Assembly: GCA_965261945.1 (NCBI GenBank)
Contig: CBDHEF010000002.1
Coordinates: 2,418,001-2,482,000, forward strand
Source of the DNA: VXOI01 sp965261945
GTDB lineage: Bacteria; Chloroflexota; Dehalococcoidia; Lucifugimonadales; UBA3495
Direction of reading: 5' to 3'
Length of the DNA: 64,000 nucleotides
The number at the start of each line of letters is the position of its first letter. Positions within the stretch are counted from its first letter, which is position 1. The notes beneath the pieces are model-generated. The model had not been told where the DNA came from and did not search any database. It saw only the letters and a program-made list of their open reading frames with translations. Shown here piece by piece: positions 17,182 through 24,908 of the stretch. Position numbers and translations under genes: made by a program.

Positions 17182-18318
17182 ATGATTAAGCGACGGCCAA
17201 CGAAGCCGGTCTACGTCGGCGGCGTCAAGGTGGGCGGTGACGCCGAGATCACCGTGCAGTCCATGACCAAGACCGACACTCGCGACGTGGCGGCCACGGT
17301 GCGGCAGATCCACGAGCTGGAAGAAGCGGGCTGCGAAATCATCCGCTCCGCCGTTCCCGACATGGACGCCGCCATCGCCATGGGCGAGATCAAGAAGCAG
17401 ATCAACATTCCGCTCATCGCCGACATCCACTTCCACTACCAGTTGGCGCTGAAGTGCCTGGATGTCGGGGTGGACTGCCTGCGGCTGAACCCCGGCAACC
17501 TGCGCAACGAAGACCAGGTGCGCGAGGTGGCGGCGGCGGCGAAGGCCCGGAACGTGCCCATCCGCATCGGCGTCAACTTCGGCAGCCTGCCCCCCGTCGG
17601 CGGCATCGGGCGGACGCGGGGCTTCTCGCGCCACATGGACCTGGTCAACAAGCTCCCCAAGGCCGGCGAGGAACGCGCGGGCGACTACAGCGTGGTGGAC
17701 CACATGGTGGCGACGGCGCTGTGGGAAATCAGCCTGCTGGAAGACCAGGACTTCGACCAGATCAAGATTTCGATGAAGGCCTTCGACGTGCCCACCACCG
17801 TCGAAGCCTATGCCCGGCTGGCCGAGATGGCGCCGTACCCGCTGCACCTGGGCATCACCGAAGCCGGCACCAAGACGTCCGGGTCCATCCGCACGTCGGT
17901 GGGGCTGGGCGTGCTGCTCTACCAGGGCATCGGCGACACCATCCGGGTGTCGCTGAGCGACGACTCGGTGGAGGAGGTAATCGCCGGATACGAAATCCTC
18001 AAGTCGCTGAACCTGCGGAGCAAGGGCGCGGTGCTTGTCGCCTGCCCGAGCTGCGGCAGGGCCGACGTGGACGTGCGCAAGCTGGCCAACGACGTGGATG
18101 CGCTGCTGCGGAAGAGCAACCGCAACATAAAGGTGGCGGTCATGGGCTGCGAGGTCAACGGCCCCGGCGAGGCCAAGGACGCCGACGTGGGCATCGCCGC
18201 CGGAGCGGGCCGCGCCGTCATCTTCCGCAAGGGCGAGAAGGTGCGCGTCGTCCCCGAAGCCGAGATGCTGACGGCGCTGATGGAAGAGGTGGAAGCGTCC
18301 CCGGCGCCCGCCGACTAG
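17182..18318 (+). CDS. ispG: 4-hydroxy-3-methylbut-2-en-1-yl diphosphate synthase
   Basis: IspG (GcpE) is the [4Fe-4S] enzyme of the sixth MEP step, reducing MEcPP to HMBPP. The TIM-barrel half has VQSMTKTDTRDV and ADIHFHYQLAL. The C-terminal cluster domain has cysteines C288 and C291 (CPSCGR) and C323 (GCEVNGPGE), with E330 as likely fourth ligand. The 378-residue length is normal for the short bacterial form. With dxr it shows that this organism makes isoprenoids by the MEP route. Transcription converges on the gene at 18402 with a strong hairpin between. Confidence 0.96.
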   Translation: MIKRRPTKPVYVGGVKVGGDAEITVQSMTKTDTRDVAATVRQIHELEEAGCEIIRSAVPDMDAAIAMGEIKKQINIPLIADIHFHYQLALKCLDVGVDCLRLNPGNLRNEDQVREVAAAAKARNVPIRIGVNFGSLPPVGGIGRTRGFSRHMDLVNKLPKAGEERAGDYSVVDHMVATALWEISLLEDQDFDQIKISMKAFDVPTTVEAYARLAEMAPYPLHLGITEAGTKTSGSIRTSVGLGVLLYQGIGDTIRVSLSDDSVEEVIAGYEILKSLNLRSKGAVLVACPSCGRADVDVRKLANDVDALLRKSNRNIKVAVMGCEVNGPGEAKDADVGIAAGAGRAVIFRKGEKVRVVPEAEMLTALMEEVEASPAPAD

Positions 18319-18341
18319 CCCTCTCTCTGCGGCATACGCCC

Positions 18342-18388
18342 GAAGCAACGAAACCGCCGACGAAGAACGTCGGCGGTTACGTTGCTTC
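18342..18388. terminator. Long hairpin between convergent genes (likely bidirectional terminator)
   Basis: Arms GAAGCAACG-a-AACCGCCGAC and GTCGGCGGTT-a-CGTTGCTTC pair over 19 bp with one A-A mismatch and a 7-nt loop. No U-run follows, so termination may be weak or Rho-assisted, or the element may be a mobile palindrome. Confidence 0.6.
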
Positions 18389-18401
18389 AGCCTGCGGGCC
18401 G

Positions 18402-19319
18402 CTATTGAGGTAACAAGACGCTGAATTGCGCCGGTCTTACTTCTCTTCCCGCTTTTTCTATGATGATGGTCGCGTTCTTTACATGGTAGGAAGAGCTGTA
18501 ATTGCCTTCCAAATAAAATTGGCCTGCCTTTCTGGTGGCTATGAAATCCGCTCCGTTAGGATGAATGGGACTGCCGGATAGAATGTAACGCTTGCCGCTT
18601 TGGATTGGTATGCAAGTTTCATTCAGTTTGCCCTGCCGATTCAGCCAGTCCGCAGTGAATTGGGGTATATCCGCCCAATGTTTAATTTCGGTAGTGGATT
18701 GGTCAGGGAACCGTATTGCCATCGGCGGAGGGTCTCCTTTCTCCGGCTGGAATTTCGAAAGCGGTATCCAGTTTCCCTCGACGATTAGACCGATAGCCTT
18801 CTGCTCTAGCACTGGCTCTTGTGCCTTCCGCACGGAACCGTTCTGGACGCTGCGACGCCAGAGGGCCAGCGCGTCTAGGCACACGCTGGCCGGGGAATCC
18901 GTTATATCGAAGCTGACGATTTTCTTCTCCGCAAGAGGAACCCGGCGGTGCGTTTCATACACATCCCACTTTCTGCCATCAGTAGCGACAAAGTACTCTA
19001 TACCGTCATTGACACAATAAGTGACACTTTGCTCCGCTGCGCTGTATAAAAGCGTGCCTAGCTTTTTGGCCTCAATCACAATAGCGGGCTTGCCGCCGTT
19101 GAGTAGAGCGTAGTCAGCAAACCCGCTGCCCAGCTTGTACTCCGGCATCGCCAGCGCCGGGTCTTCGGTGTCCCAGCCGAGGGCGCGCAACAACGGATCC
19201 ACCAGCGCGTTGCGGGTCAACGCTTCGCTCTGCTTGAGCTTGTCCTGATGGATTTCCATTCGCTCCCGGAGCTTTTCGATTACTTGATACAAGTCGTCCA
19301 GCAGCATTTCAGCGCACAT
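18402..19319 (-). CDS. Orphan HsdR_N-type PD-(D/E)XK nuclease-domain protein
   Basis: The N-terminal 180 residues resemble the nuclease-like N-domain of type I restriction subunit R: helical start, ALTRNALVDPLLRALGW, then D (GFADYAL) and E-x-K (IVIEAKK) of the PD-(D/E)XK core. No helicase domain follows. The remaining 120 residues (RFPDQSTTEIKHW...) form a predicted beta-rich domain I do not recognise. There is no hsdM or hsdS nearby. Together with the decayed RM locus 2 kb away it suggests a defence-related patch; its own function is unknown. The start may be ATG 19319 or the next in-frame ATG (residue 5). Confidence 0.65.
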   Translation of the reverse strand: MCAEMLLDDLYQVIEKLRERMEIHQDKLKQSEALTRNALVDPLLRALGWDTEDPALAMPEYKLGSGFADYALLNGGKPAIVIEAKKLGTLLYSAAEQSVTYCVNDGIEYFVATDGRKWDVYETHRRVPLAEKKIVSFDITDSPASVCLDALALWRRSVQNGSVRKAQEPVLEQKAIGLIVEGNWIPLSKFQPEKGDPPPMAIRFPDQSTTEIKHWADIPQFTADWLNRQGKLNETCIPIQSGKRYILSGSPIHPNGADFIATRKAGQFYLEGNYSSSYHVKNATIIIEKAGREVRPAQFSVLLPQ

Positions 19320-19336
19320 CCCTGTGATTTGTGCGC

Positions 19337-19345
19337 ATTATAGCA
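19337..19345 (-). promoter_or_regulatory. Extended -10 promoter for the HsdR_N-type gene
   Basis: On the minus strand the sequence is TGC-TATAAT, an extended -10 with a perfect hexamer, in an AT-rich patch unlike its surroundings. It would start transcription about 11 nt before the ATG at 19319, giving a nearly leaderless message. Confidence 0.5.
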
Positions 19346-19487
19346 AATACTTGCTTTTATGATTTAGCATCAACAAAAGGTTCTATGATGCCGGCGGTTG
19401 CGGCGCCGCCGCCGCCGGAGCTTGCCAGCGGGCGGCGGCGGGAGTAGGCTGGAATCCCCAAACACTCCCTATATCCAGGAGGTTGCG

Positions 19488-20174
19488 ATGACTACTGCTG
19501 CCACACAGCTCCCGGCGGCGCGGCCCTTTACGCCGGAAGAGTGCGCGGCCCTGGCTGCGGCGGGCATCATCGCCGAGGGCGAGCAGGCCGCCGTGCTGGC
19601 AGGCAAACGCCGCTTCACGGTGGACGAGTACCTGGCCATGGAAGAAGCCAGCATTCTGCATGAGGACGACCGCGTCGAGTTGATAGACGGGGAGATTCTG
19701 GTCATGGCGCCTATCGGAGATGACCACGAGAATACCACTGACTGGTTGACTTGGCTGTGCGTTAGAGCCTTTGGCGAACGCGCCATGGTGCGGGTGCAGG
19801 GGTCGATCCGGCTGAACAACATGAGCGCGCCCCAGCCGGACATTGCCATTTTGCGGCGGCGCCCGCTGGCCGATTCGAGGCCCTATTTCCCCCAGGACAT
19901 TTTCCTGGTTATCGAGGTTGCCAACGCTTCCTTGCGCTACGACAGCGGAGCAAAGCTCGCCCGCTACGCCCGGGCCGGCATTGTCGAAGTGTGGGTTGTC
20001 AATCTGCGGGACGGGGTGGTAACGGTCTACACCGGCCAGTCGGGCTCTGAATATGCCAACGTCCGAACTTACCTGAGCAGCGAAAACATCAGCCCGCAAG
20101 CGTTCCCGGATGTGTCCTTGTCGGTAGCCGATTTTGTTGCCCCGCCTGACGGATCCTTTGACGAAACGGACTAA
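19488..20174 (+). CDS. Uma2-family putative endonuclease (second paralogue)
   Basis: 228 residues. After a 45-residue N-terminal part comes the classical Uma2 opening FTVDEYLAMEEA, then DRVELIDGEIL, QPDIAIL, LVIEVANAS and the K..YARAGIVEVWVVN segment with the likely active-site D/E/K set. The ATG at 19488 follows AGGAGG at 6 bp spacing. The frame is open further upstream, but that translates a poly-Arg run and is not credible. It is more canonical than the copy at 3139 and has no coiled-coil tail. Confidence 0.85.
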   Translation: MTTAATQLPAARPFTPEECAALAAAGIIAEGEQAAVLAGKRRFTVDEYLAMEEASILHEDDRVELIDGEILVMAPIGDDHENTTDWLTWLCVRAFGERAMVRVQGSIRLNNMSAPQPDIAILRRRPLADSRPYFPQDIFLVIEVANASLRYDSGAKLARYARAGIVEVWVVNLRDGVVTVYTGQSGSEYANVRTYLSSENISPQAFPDVSLSVADFVAPPDGSFDETD

Positions 20175-20228
20175 AAATTTCCGCGGTCAAGAGCCCTCGA
20201 TTGAGACTTGGATTAGGCGGCGAATGTC

Positions 20229-21944
20229 ATGAAGTTTACGCGAATGCTCAGCAGGACGCTGCGCTCCGATCCCTCGGAGGCCGAAACGGCCAGCCACCGC
20301 CTGATGCTGCGCGCCGGGCTGATCCAGCAGGTGGCCGCCGGAGTCTATTCCTATCTGCCCCTGGCGTGGCGCTCTCTCAAGAAGATCGAGAACATCATCC
20401 GGGAGGAGATGGACGCCGCCGGGGGGCAGGAGCTGATGCTGCCCACCCTTCAGCCGATGGAGCTGTGGGAGCAGACGGGACGCCGCGCCGCCTTCGGCGA
20501 CAACCTGTTCTCTCTCCAGGACCGCAGCGGACGGGCCATGGTGATGGCGCCGACGCACGAGGAAGTCATCACCAACGTGGTGAAGGGCAATGTGCAGAGC
20601 TACCGCGATCTGCCCCTGCTGCTGTACCAGATTCAGACCAAGTTCCGCGATGAACCCCGCCCCCGCGCCGGCCTGATCCGGGTGCGCGAGTTCGACATGA
20701 AGGACGCCTACAGCTTCAACGCCGACGACGCCAGCCTGGACGACACCTACCAGGACATGGCGCAGGCCTACCGCAAAATCTTCCGTCGCTGCGGGCTCCC
20801 GGTGCTGATGGCCGAGGCCGACAGCGGCGCCATCGGCGGCAAGGACTCCCACGAGTTCCTGTTGCCCACCGACACCGGCGAGGATACCGTCATCACCTGC
20901 TCCAACTGCGACTACGTGGCCAACGCAGAAAAGGCGGAGGCCGTCTGCGCGCCCGTGGAGCCGGAGCCGGAAGCGCAGTTGCAGGAGGTCGCCACCCCAG
21001 GCATCAAGACCATCGCCGGGCTGGCCGAGTTCGTGGGGGCGCCGGAGTCCAGGACGCTGAAGGCCGTATTCTACATGGCCGCCTATCATAACCAATGGGA
21101 GCCGGTGTTCGTGACCATTCGCGGCGACCTGGAGGTCAACGAGGTCAAGCTGAAGAACGCCCTGCACTGCGGCGACCTGCGCTTCGCCGAGGATAGGGAA
21201 GTGCGGGCCGCCGGGCTGGTGCCGGGCAGCGCCTCGGCGGTCGGCATCACCGGCGTCCGCAAGGTGGCCGACCCCTCCATCGAGTGCGGCAGCAACTTCG
21301 TGGTGGGGGCCAACAAGCCCGACACCCACCTGACCGGGGCCAACTACCCCCGCGACTTCCAGGTGGACCTGCTGACCGACATCGCCCTGGCCCAGCCCGG
21401 CCAGCTATGCGCCCGCTGCGGCGGCGCGCTGGAAGCCACCCGCGGCATCGAGGTGGGACACATCTTCAAGCTGGGAACCTTCTTCAGCGAAACCCTGGGC
21501 GCGAACTACCTGAACGCCGAGGGACACAACCTGCCCATCACCATGGGCTGCTACGGCATCGGCGTCGGGCGGCTGCTGGCGGCGGCCATTGAGCAGAACC
21601 ACGACGACCGGGGCATCGTGTTCCCCCACCCCGTCGCGCCCTACCAGGCGCACCTGGTGGGCCTGAACCTGTCCAACGAGGACGTGGCGAAGGCCGCCGA
21701 CGCGCTGTATGACCGGCTAAACGCCGAAGGAATCGAGACGCTGTACGACGACCGCCCCGACGCGGCCGCCGGCGTCAAGTTCAACGACGCCGACCTGATT
21801 GGCCTGCCCGTCCGCCTGGTCGTAAGCCCCCGCAACCTGAATAACGGCGTGGTGGAAGTCAGGGGCAGGCAGGACGAGGAAGCGACGACCGCGCCGCTGG
21901 CGGATGTGGCCGACGCGGTGCGGGCGCGGCTGGCAATGGCGTGA
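20229..21944 (+). CDS. proS: Prolyl-tRNA synthetase, bacterial type with editing domain
   Basis: It charges tRNA-Pro. The 571-residue protein has the class II motifs: motif 1 region near GLIQQVAAGVYSYLP, motif 2 FRDEPRPRAGLIRVREFDMK, and motif 3 GCYGIGVGRLLAAAIEQ. Between motifs 2 and 3 is the YbaK-like INS editing domain that clears Ala-tRNA-Pro. The C-terminal anticodon-binding domain follows. This architecture is the bacterial ProS type rather than the archaeal/eukaryotic one. It is a monocistronic gene ended by a hairpin at 21970. Confidence 0.96.
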   Translation: MKFTRMLSRTLRSDPSEAETASHRLMLRAGLIQQVAAGVYSYLPLAWRSLKKIENIIREEMDAAGGQELMLPTLQPMELWEQTGRRAAFGDNLFSLQDRSGRAMVMAPTHEEVITNVVKGNVQSYRDLPLLLYQIQTKFRDEPRPRAGLIRVREFDMKDAYSFNADDASLDDTYQDMAQAYRKIFRRCGLPVLMAEADSGAIGGKDSHEFLLPTDTGEDTVITCSNCDYVANAEKAEAVCAPVEPEPEAQLQEVATPGIKTIAGLAEFVGAPESRTLKAVFYMAAYHNQWEPVFVTIRGDLEVNEVKLKNALHCGDLRFAEDREVRAAGLVPGSASAVGITGVRKVADPSIECGSNFVVGANKPDTHLTGANYPRDFQVDLLTDIALAQPGQLCARCGGALEATRGIEVGHIFKLGTFFSETLGANYLNAEGHNLPITMGCYGIGVGRLLAAAIEQNHDDRGIVFPHPVAPYQAHLVGLNLSNEDVAKAADALYDRLNAEGIETLYDDRPDAAAGVKFNDADLIGLPVRLVVSPRNLNNGVVEVRGRQDEEATTAPLADVADAVRARLAMA

Positions 21945-21969
21945 TTGGCGCAGTTGGCCGAAACTGAAT

Positions 21970-22001
21970 GACCGGACGGCGAGAATCCTCACCGTCCGGT
22001 C
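21970..22001. terminator. Hairpin terminator between proS and the MFS gene
   Basis: A 10-bp stem (GACCGGACGG with its complement at 21992-22001) with a 12-nt loop is followed by TTCCT. It lies between convergent genes and may serve both. Confidence 0.65.
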
Positions 22002-22032
22002 TTCCTGCATCAGTCATCCGCGAACCTGGCGG

Positions 22033-23439
22033 TCAGTCCCCGTCGCCGTCGCCGGTCGCGCCGGCGGGAGAGACCACAGGCTGTCCCGGCGCGGCGGCGG
22101 CTTCTTCCGCCCTGGCGACGTTGCCCCTGGCCTCCGGCGGCAGCGCCTCCTCCCAATCCGGCAACTGGAGGCGCTTGGTGCTGGGCAGGAACATGATTGC
22201 GACGACCGCGAAGACGCTGAGTCCGAAAGACAGCCACAGGGAGGAGACATAGGAGCCGGTGAGGTCGCGCAGGAAGCCCGCCGACACCGGGCCCAGCGCC
22301 ATGCCCAGGCCGGCGCCCATCATCTGCCACCCGTAGGCCGTGGCGGTGGGCGCGTCGGCGTAGTACTGGCGGTTGATGATGGGGAAGGCCGTCATCTCCC
22401 CGCCCATCCCGATGCCGAACAGCACGGCAAACAGGAAGTACAGCGGCAAGCTGTCGCCGGCCACGAGCAGAATCAGAATGGGAAAGGTCTGGAGGGAGAA
22501 GCAGACCCCCATGACCAACTTGCTGCCGATAATGTCGGCAATGACGGGGGTGGCGAACCGGGTGGCCGTGCTGACCACGGTGAGGGACAGGTAAATCATG
22601 GCGGCCACGCCACCGGAAATGCCGTCGTCCTTGGCAATGGCAACGAGCAGAATCAGAATGATGTTGTGCCCCGCGCATCCCAGACCGTGGATAGCGGACA
22701 GGTTCCAGAACGCGGCGGTTTTCTGCACCTGCTTCAGAAAGACGCCGGTCCGCAGCTTGGCGATGGCGTTGTTCTGGAGGCGGCGCACCGGTTCGCCGGC
22801 CGGCGCCCCCCACTGGGTGATGCCCCGATCCGCCGGCTCGTTGTAGAACCACTTGGTCAGCGTCAGCAGAATTAACCCGCCGGCGATTCCGGGAATCCAG
22901 AAGGTCGCCTGCAACCCGTACCGCTCGAACAGCAGGTACACCATCAGGATGGCCAGCCCGGTGCCGAGACCCTGGAGGGCCTGTAGTATCCCCATGGCCA
23001 GCCCCAGGTTCTTGCGGAACCAGAGGGTAACGCCGGAGACCAATGTGACCTGGAAGGAGGCCATGCCCGCCGCCAGCACGATGCCGAAGTACAGGTAGAA
23101 TTCCCACCAGCTGGTCATGATGCCGGTCATAATCATGCCGAGCATGAACAGCAGACCGCCGCCCCACATCACCCGCCGCACCCCGTAGCGGTCCCCCAGC
23201 CATCCGCAGATGGGACTCAGCGCCGCCGACATCAGCCACTGGACGGTGAATCCTGCGGTGATGACGGTCAGGCTCCAGCCGAAAAGCTCCTCGAACTCCG
23301 GCACGAGGATGGCCACGGCGAATCTCATGCTGGAGCTGGTCATCCACATCACCGTGGCGACGCCAACGATGACCCAGGCGTAGTGAACGCGCCGGTTTCC
23401 GACCACCAGGCCCTCGGGCTTCAATCCCAAGCCAAACAT
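22033..23439 (-). CDS. Major facilitator superfamily transporter
   Basis: A 468-residue protein with about twelve hydrophobic segments in two halves. The loop between helices 2 and 3 carries a G-x-L-x-D-R-x-G motif (GWLGDRYGVRR), the MFS signature. Overall it looks most like the monocarboxylate/oxalate-formate exchanger branch, though the substrate is unknown. A Pro/Ala/Glu-rich cytoplasmic tail ends the protein. A GTG at 23442 is also in frame. The gene has its own promoter and an unusual repeat leader. No pathway genes adjoin it. Confidence 0.85.
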   Translation of the reverse strand: MFGLGLKPEGLVVGNRRVHYAWVIVGVATVMWMTSSSMRFAVAILVPEFEELFGWSLTVITAGFTVQWLMSAALSPICGWLGDRYGVRRVMWGGGLLFMLGMIMTGIMTSWWEFYLYFGIVLAAGMASFQVTLVSGVTLWFRKNLGLAMGILQALQGLGTGLAILMVYLLFERYGLQATFWIPGIAGGLILLTLTKWFYNEPADRGITQWGAPAGEPVRRLQNNAIAKLRTGVFLKQVQKTAAFWNLSAIHGLGCAGHNIILILLVAIAKDDGISGGVAAMIYLSLTVVSTATRFATPVIADIIGSKLVMGVCFSLQTFPILILLVAGDSLPLYFLFAVLFGIGMGGEMTAFPIINRQYYADAPTATAYGWQMMGAGLGMALGPVSAGFLRDLTGSYVSSLWLSFGLSVFAVVAIMFLPSTKRLQLPDWEEALPPEARGNVARAEEAAAAPGQPVVSPAGATGDGDGD

Positions 23440-23455
23440 CACAACCCAATGCAGG

Positions 23456-23544
23456 GGTGAATTCCACGGGGGTGAATTCCACGGGGGTGAATTCCACGGG
23501 GGTGAATTCTACGGGGGGTGAATTCTACGGGGGGTGAATTCCAC
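23456..23544 (-). repeat. Six-copy 15/16-bp tandem repeat in the MFS mRNA leader
   Basis: The core GGTGAATTCYAC (+ strand) recurs at 23456, 23471, 23486, 23501, 23517 and 23533, so periods are 15, 15, 15, 16 and 16 bp. Each copy holds a GAATTC palindrome. The block lies between the mapped promoter and the start codon, so it should be transcribed. Confidence 0.95.
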
Positions 23545-23556
23545 GGAAGATGCCCC

Positions 23557-23585
23557 ATTCTACCCCCGGCGCCTATATGTTTCAA
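23557..23585 (-). promoter_or_regulatory. Sigma70-type promoter of the MFS gene
   Basis: On the minus strand TTGAAA (-35, 23580-23585) and TAGAAT (-10, 23557-23562) are separated by 17 bp. Transcription would start near 23550, just before the tandem repeat, giving a leader of about 110 nt made almost wholly of repeats. Confidence 0.65.
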
Positions 23586-23906
23586 TGTTGTTGCGGTAGA
23601 GGGGAAAGCTGAAAGACCCTGCGGTTCAGGATGCAGCCCTTGCCGCCGCATACGGATTTCGTTAAACTGGTTGAACTGGAACTGGCTTGAAGGGCTACCG
23701 CACAGCCGGGCAACCTTGAGGGTCAATCTCATCAGGCTTAGGCGGCTCAGTTAGCGGGCATAGGCAGGCTTAGGCGGGCTTAGTTTAGGCGGGATCAGAA
23801 GGTTCAATGCGGTTTCCCCCTGCAATTCTGCGGCCGGGGCACTTGCGTAGCGTAAGGGCAAACCGGCCCGCCCCCCCTCTGGCAAACCCTCCCCGGTTCC
23901 ACTCGC
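23586..23906. other. Gene-free stretch between MFS promoter and tRNA-Ser
   Basis: I see no gene. The stretch 23738-23800 contains irregular short repeats built on GGCTTAGGCGG and GGCATAGGCAGG. No clear tRNA promoter was found. Confidence 0.4.
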
Positions 23907-23993
23907 GGAGAGATGGCTGAGTGGACGAAAGCGCCGGTCTCGAAAACCGGTGTACGGGCAACTGTACCGTGGGTTCGAATCCCACTCTCTCCG
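23907..23993 (+). tRNA. tRNA-Ser (anticodon CGA)
   Basis: An 87-nt cloverleaf. The acceptor stem GGAGAGA/TCTCTCC is complete. The anticodon arm CCGGT-CTCGAAA-ACCGG gives anticodon CGA (reads UCG). A long variable arm typical of tRNA-Ser is present, and the T arm is GTGGG-TTCGAAT-CCCAC. The genomic sequence after discriminator G is CCG, so CCA is not encoded and must be added by the enzyme at 570-2120. Confidence 0.95.
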
Positions 23994-24401
23994 CCGGAAT
24001 ATCATATACGGCATGGCTGGAATATGGGTTATTGACACTGCGCCGGCATTTTGCGCGCCGATGCCCGCGCCTGATTTCGACGCCTGATTTCGAGTTGTTG
24101 CCGCGGTTCCGCCGGTTCCGTTTGCTCGCGCGGGGCGCAGGGCCAGGGCGCATAACCAGGTATCCCGCGCCAGCAAACGAAACCGAACCGGCTCTGGAAG
24201 CCCGCGTTGAAAGACCCGGCTGCTCGCGCAATCCAACCCCCCTCCGGTATCAACCTGAATCAACCAGTATCAACCAGAATCAACCTGTGCGGCGAGCCGG
24301 TTTGACTACCGCCCCTGCCACCCGCTTCACCCGCAAATACCCATCCGGCGGCATCCTGTCCATCCATGTAAAAAATCCCCCATCTGCGCCTTTCCAACCC
24401 C

Positions 24402-24430
24402 TTGACGCTCCCGTAACGGGCGCGTAATAC
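24402..24430 (+). promoter_or_regulatory. Sigma70-type promoter for the IPT/TIG surface protein
   Basis: TTGACG (24402-24407) and TAATAC (24425-24430) are separated by exactly 17 bp. The next gene on this strand starts at 24909, so the transcript has a leader of about 470 nt. Confidence 0.7.
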
Positions 24431-24436
24431 TGGCAG

Positions 24437-24660
24437 GGTTATCATTCGTGGAGCTAACGCAACACCCCGCCGGACCGCGCCGGCCATCCTGCATATTCGG
24501 AGGAGGAACGCCGCCTATGGGATGTAACCCCCGCCAGCGACGGGGAACCCCGGTTTAACAGCCTGCTCAACGGTTGGGCAGGCTCAACAGCAGCCGAATG
24601 GCTGACCAAGCCCCACGGCGCAAGCGGGCCTATATGGCCCCACTGCCGATACAGGCTTGA
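24437..24660 (+). ncRNA. Candidate structured leader RNA of unknown family
   Basis: Directly downstream of a good promoter and far from the coding start, the sequence can form several hairpins. Examples are CCCCG...CGGGG around 24526-24544, AGCCTGC with GCAGGCT around 24560-24585, and AGCC-GAAT-GGCT around 24593-24604. A GACGGGGAACCCC stretch recalls one submotif of c-di-AMP (ydaO) riboswitches, but the rest of that consensus is not apparent. The long leader and pairing suggest a cis-regulatory RNA; the family is undetermined. Confidence 0.3.
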
Positions 24661-24671
24661 AACCAGACCGG

Positions 24672-24830
24672 CACCCCCGCGAAGGCGGGGGAACAGACCA
24701 GGCCCCCCCGGTGCAGCGGGCTCAAGCGGCCCCGATTCCGGCCCAGGGCCTCCGTCATTCCCGGTCACCCCCGCGAAGGCGGGGGGCAGGCGGGAACAAA
24801 ACAGCCACCCCCGCAGAGGCGGGGGGGCAA
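24672..24830. repeat. Three GC-rich palindromes (CACCCCCGC...GCGGGGG)
   Basis: Hairpin-forming copies begin near 24672, 24764 and 24806, each CACCCCCGC-(A/G)A(A/G)-GGCGGGGG-like. They lie in the leader of the IPT/TIG gene, between the structured region and the ribosome site. Confidence 0.7.
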
Positions 24831-24908
24831 ACCAGGCTCAAGGGAGCAGCGGGCTCGAGTGGCCCCGACTTCCCGCAGAGCCTGACAGAAAAGGAGAATT
24901 TTCAAGAC

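Noticed and set aside
22010..23497. A second long minus-strand frame overlapping the MFS gene
   Set aside because: Out of phase with the membrane protein frame, Arg/His-rich, no hydrophobic helices; its N-terminus is the translated tandem repeat (EFTPVEFTPVEFTP).
23456..23544. Possible CRISPR array
   Set aside because: Units are contiguous with no unique spacers, only 15-16 bp long, and no cas genes are present. The other tandem repeats fail for the same reasons.
23785..24231. A minus-strand open frame encoding ...RVGFEPTVQLPVHRFSRPALSS...
   Set aside because: This is the translated antisense of tRNA-Ser (23907-23993), a classic false protein in databases.
24437..24660. c-di-AMP, c-di-GMP or cobalamin riboswitch
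   Set aside because: Only isolated submotifs (such as GGGGAACCC) match by eye; the order of conserved elements does not. Kept only as an unassigned structured leader.
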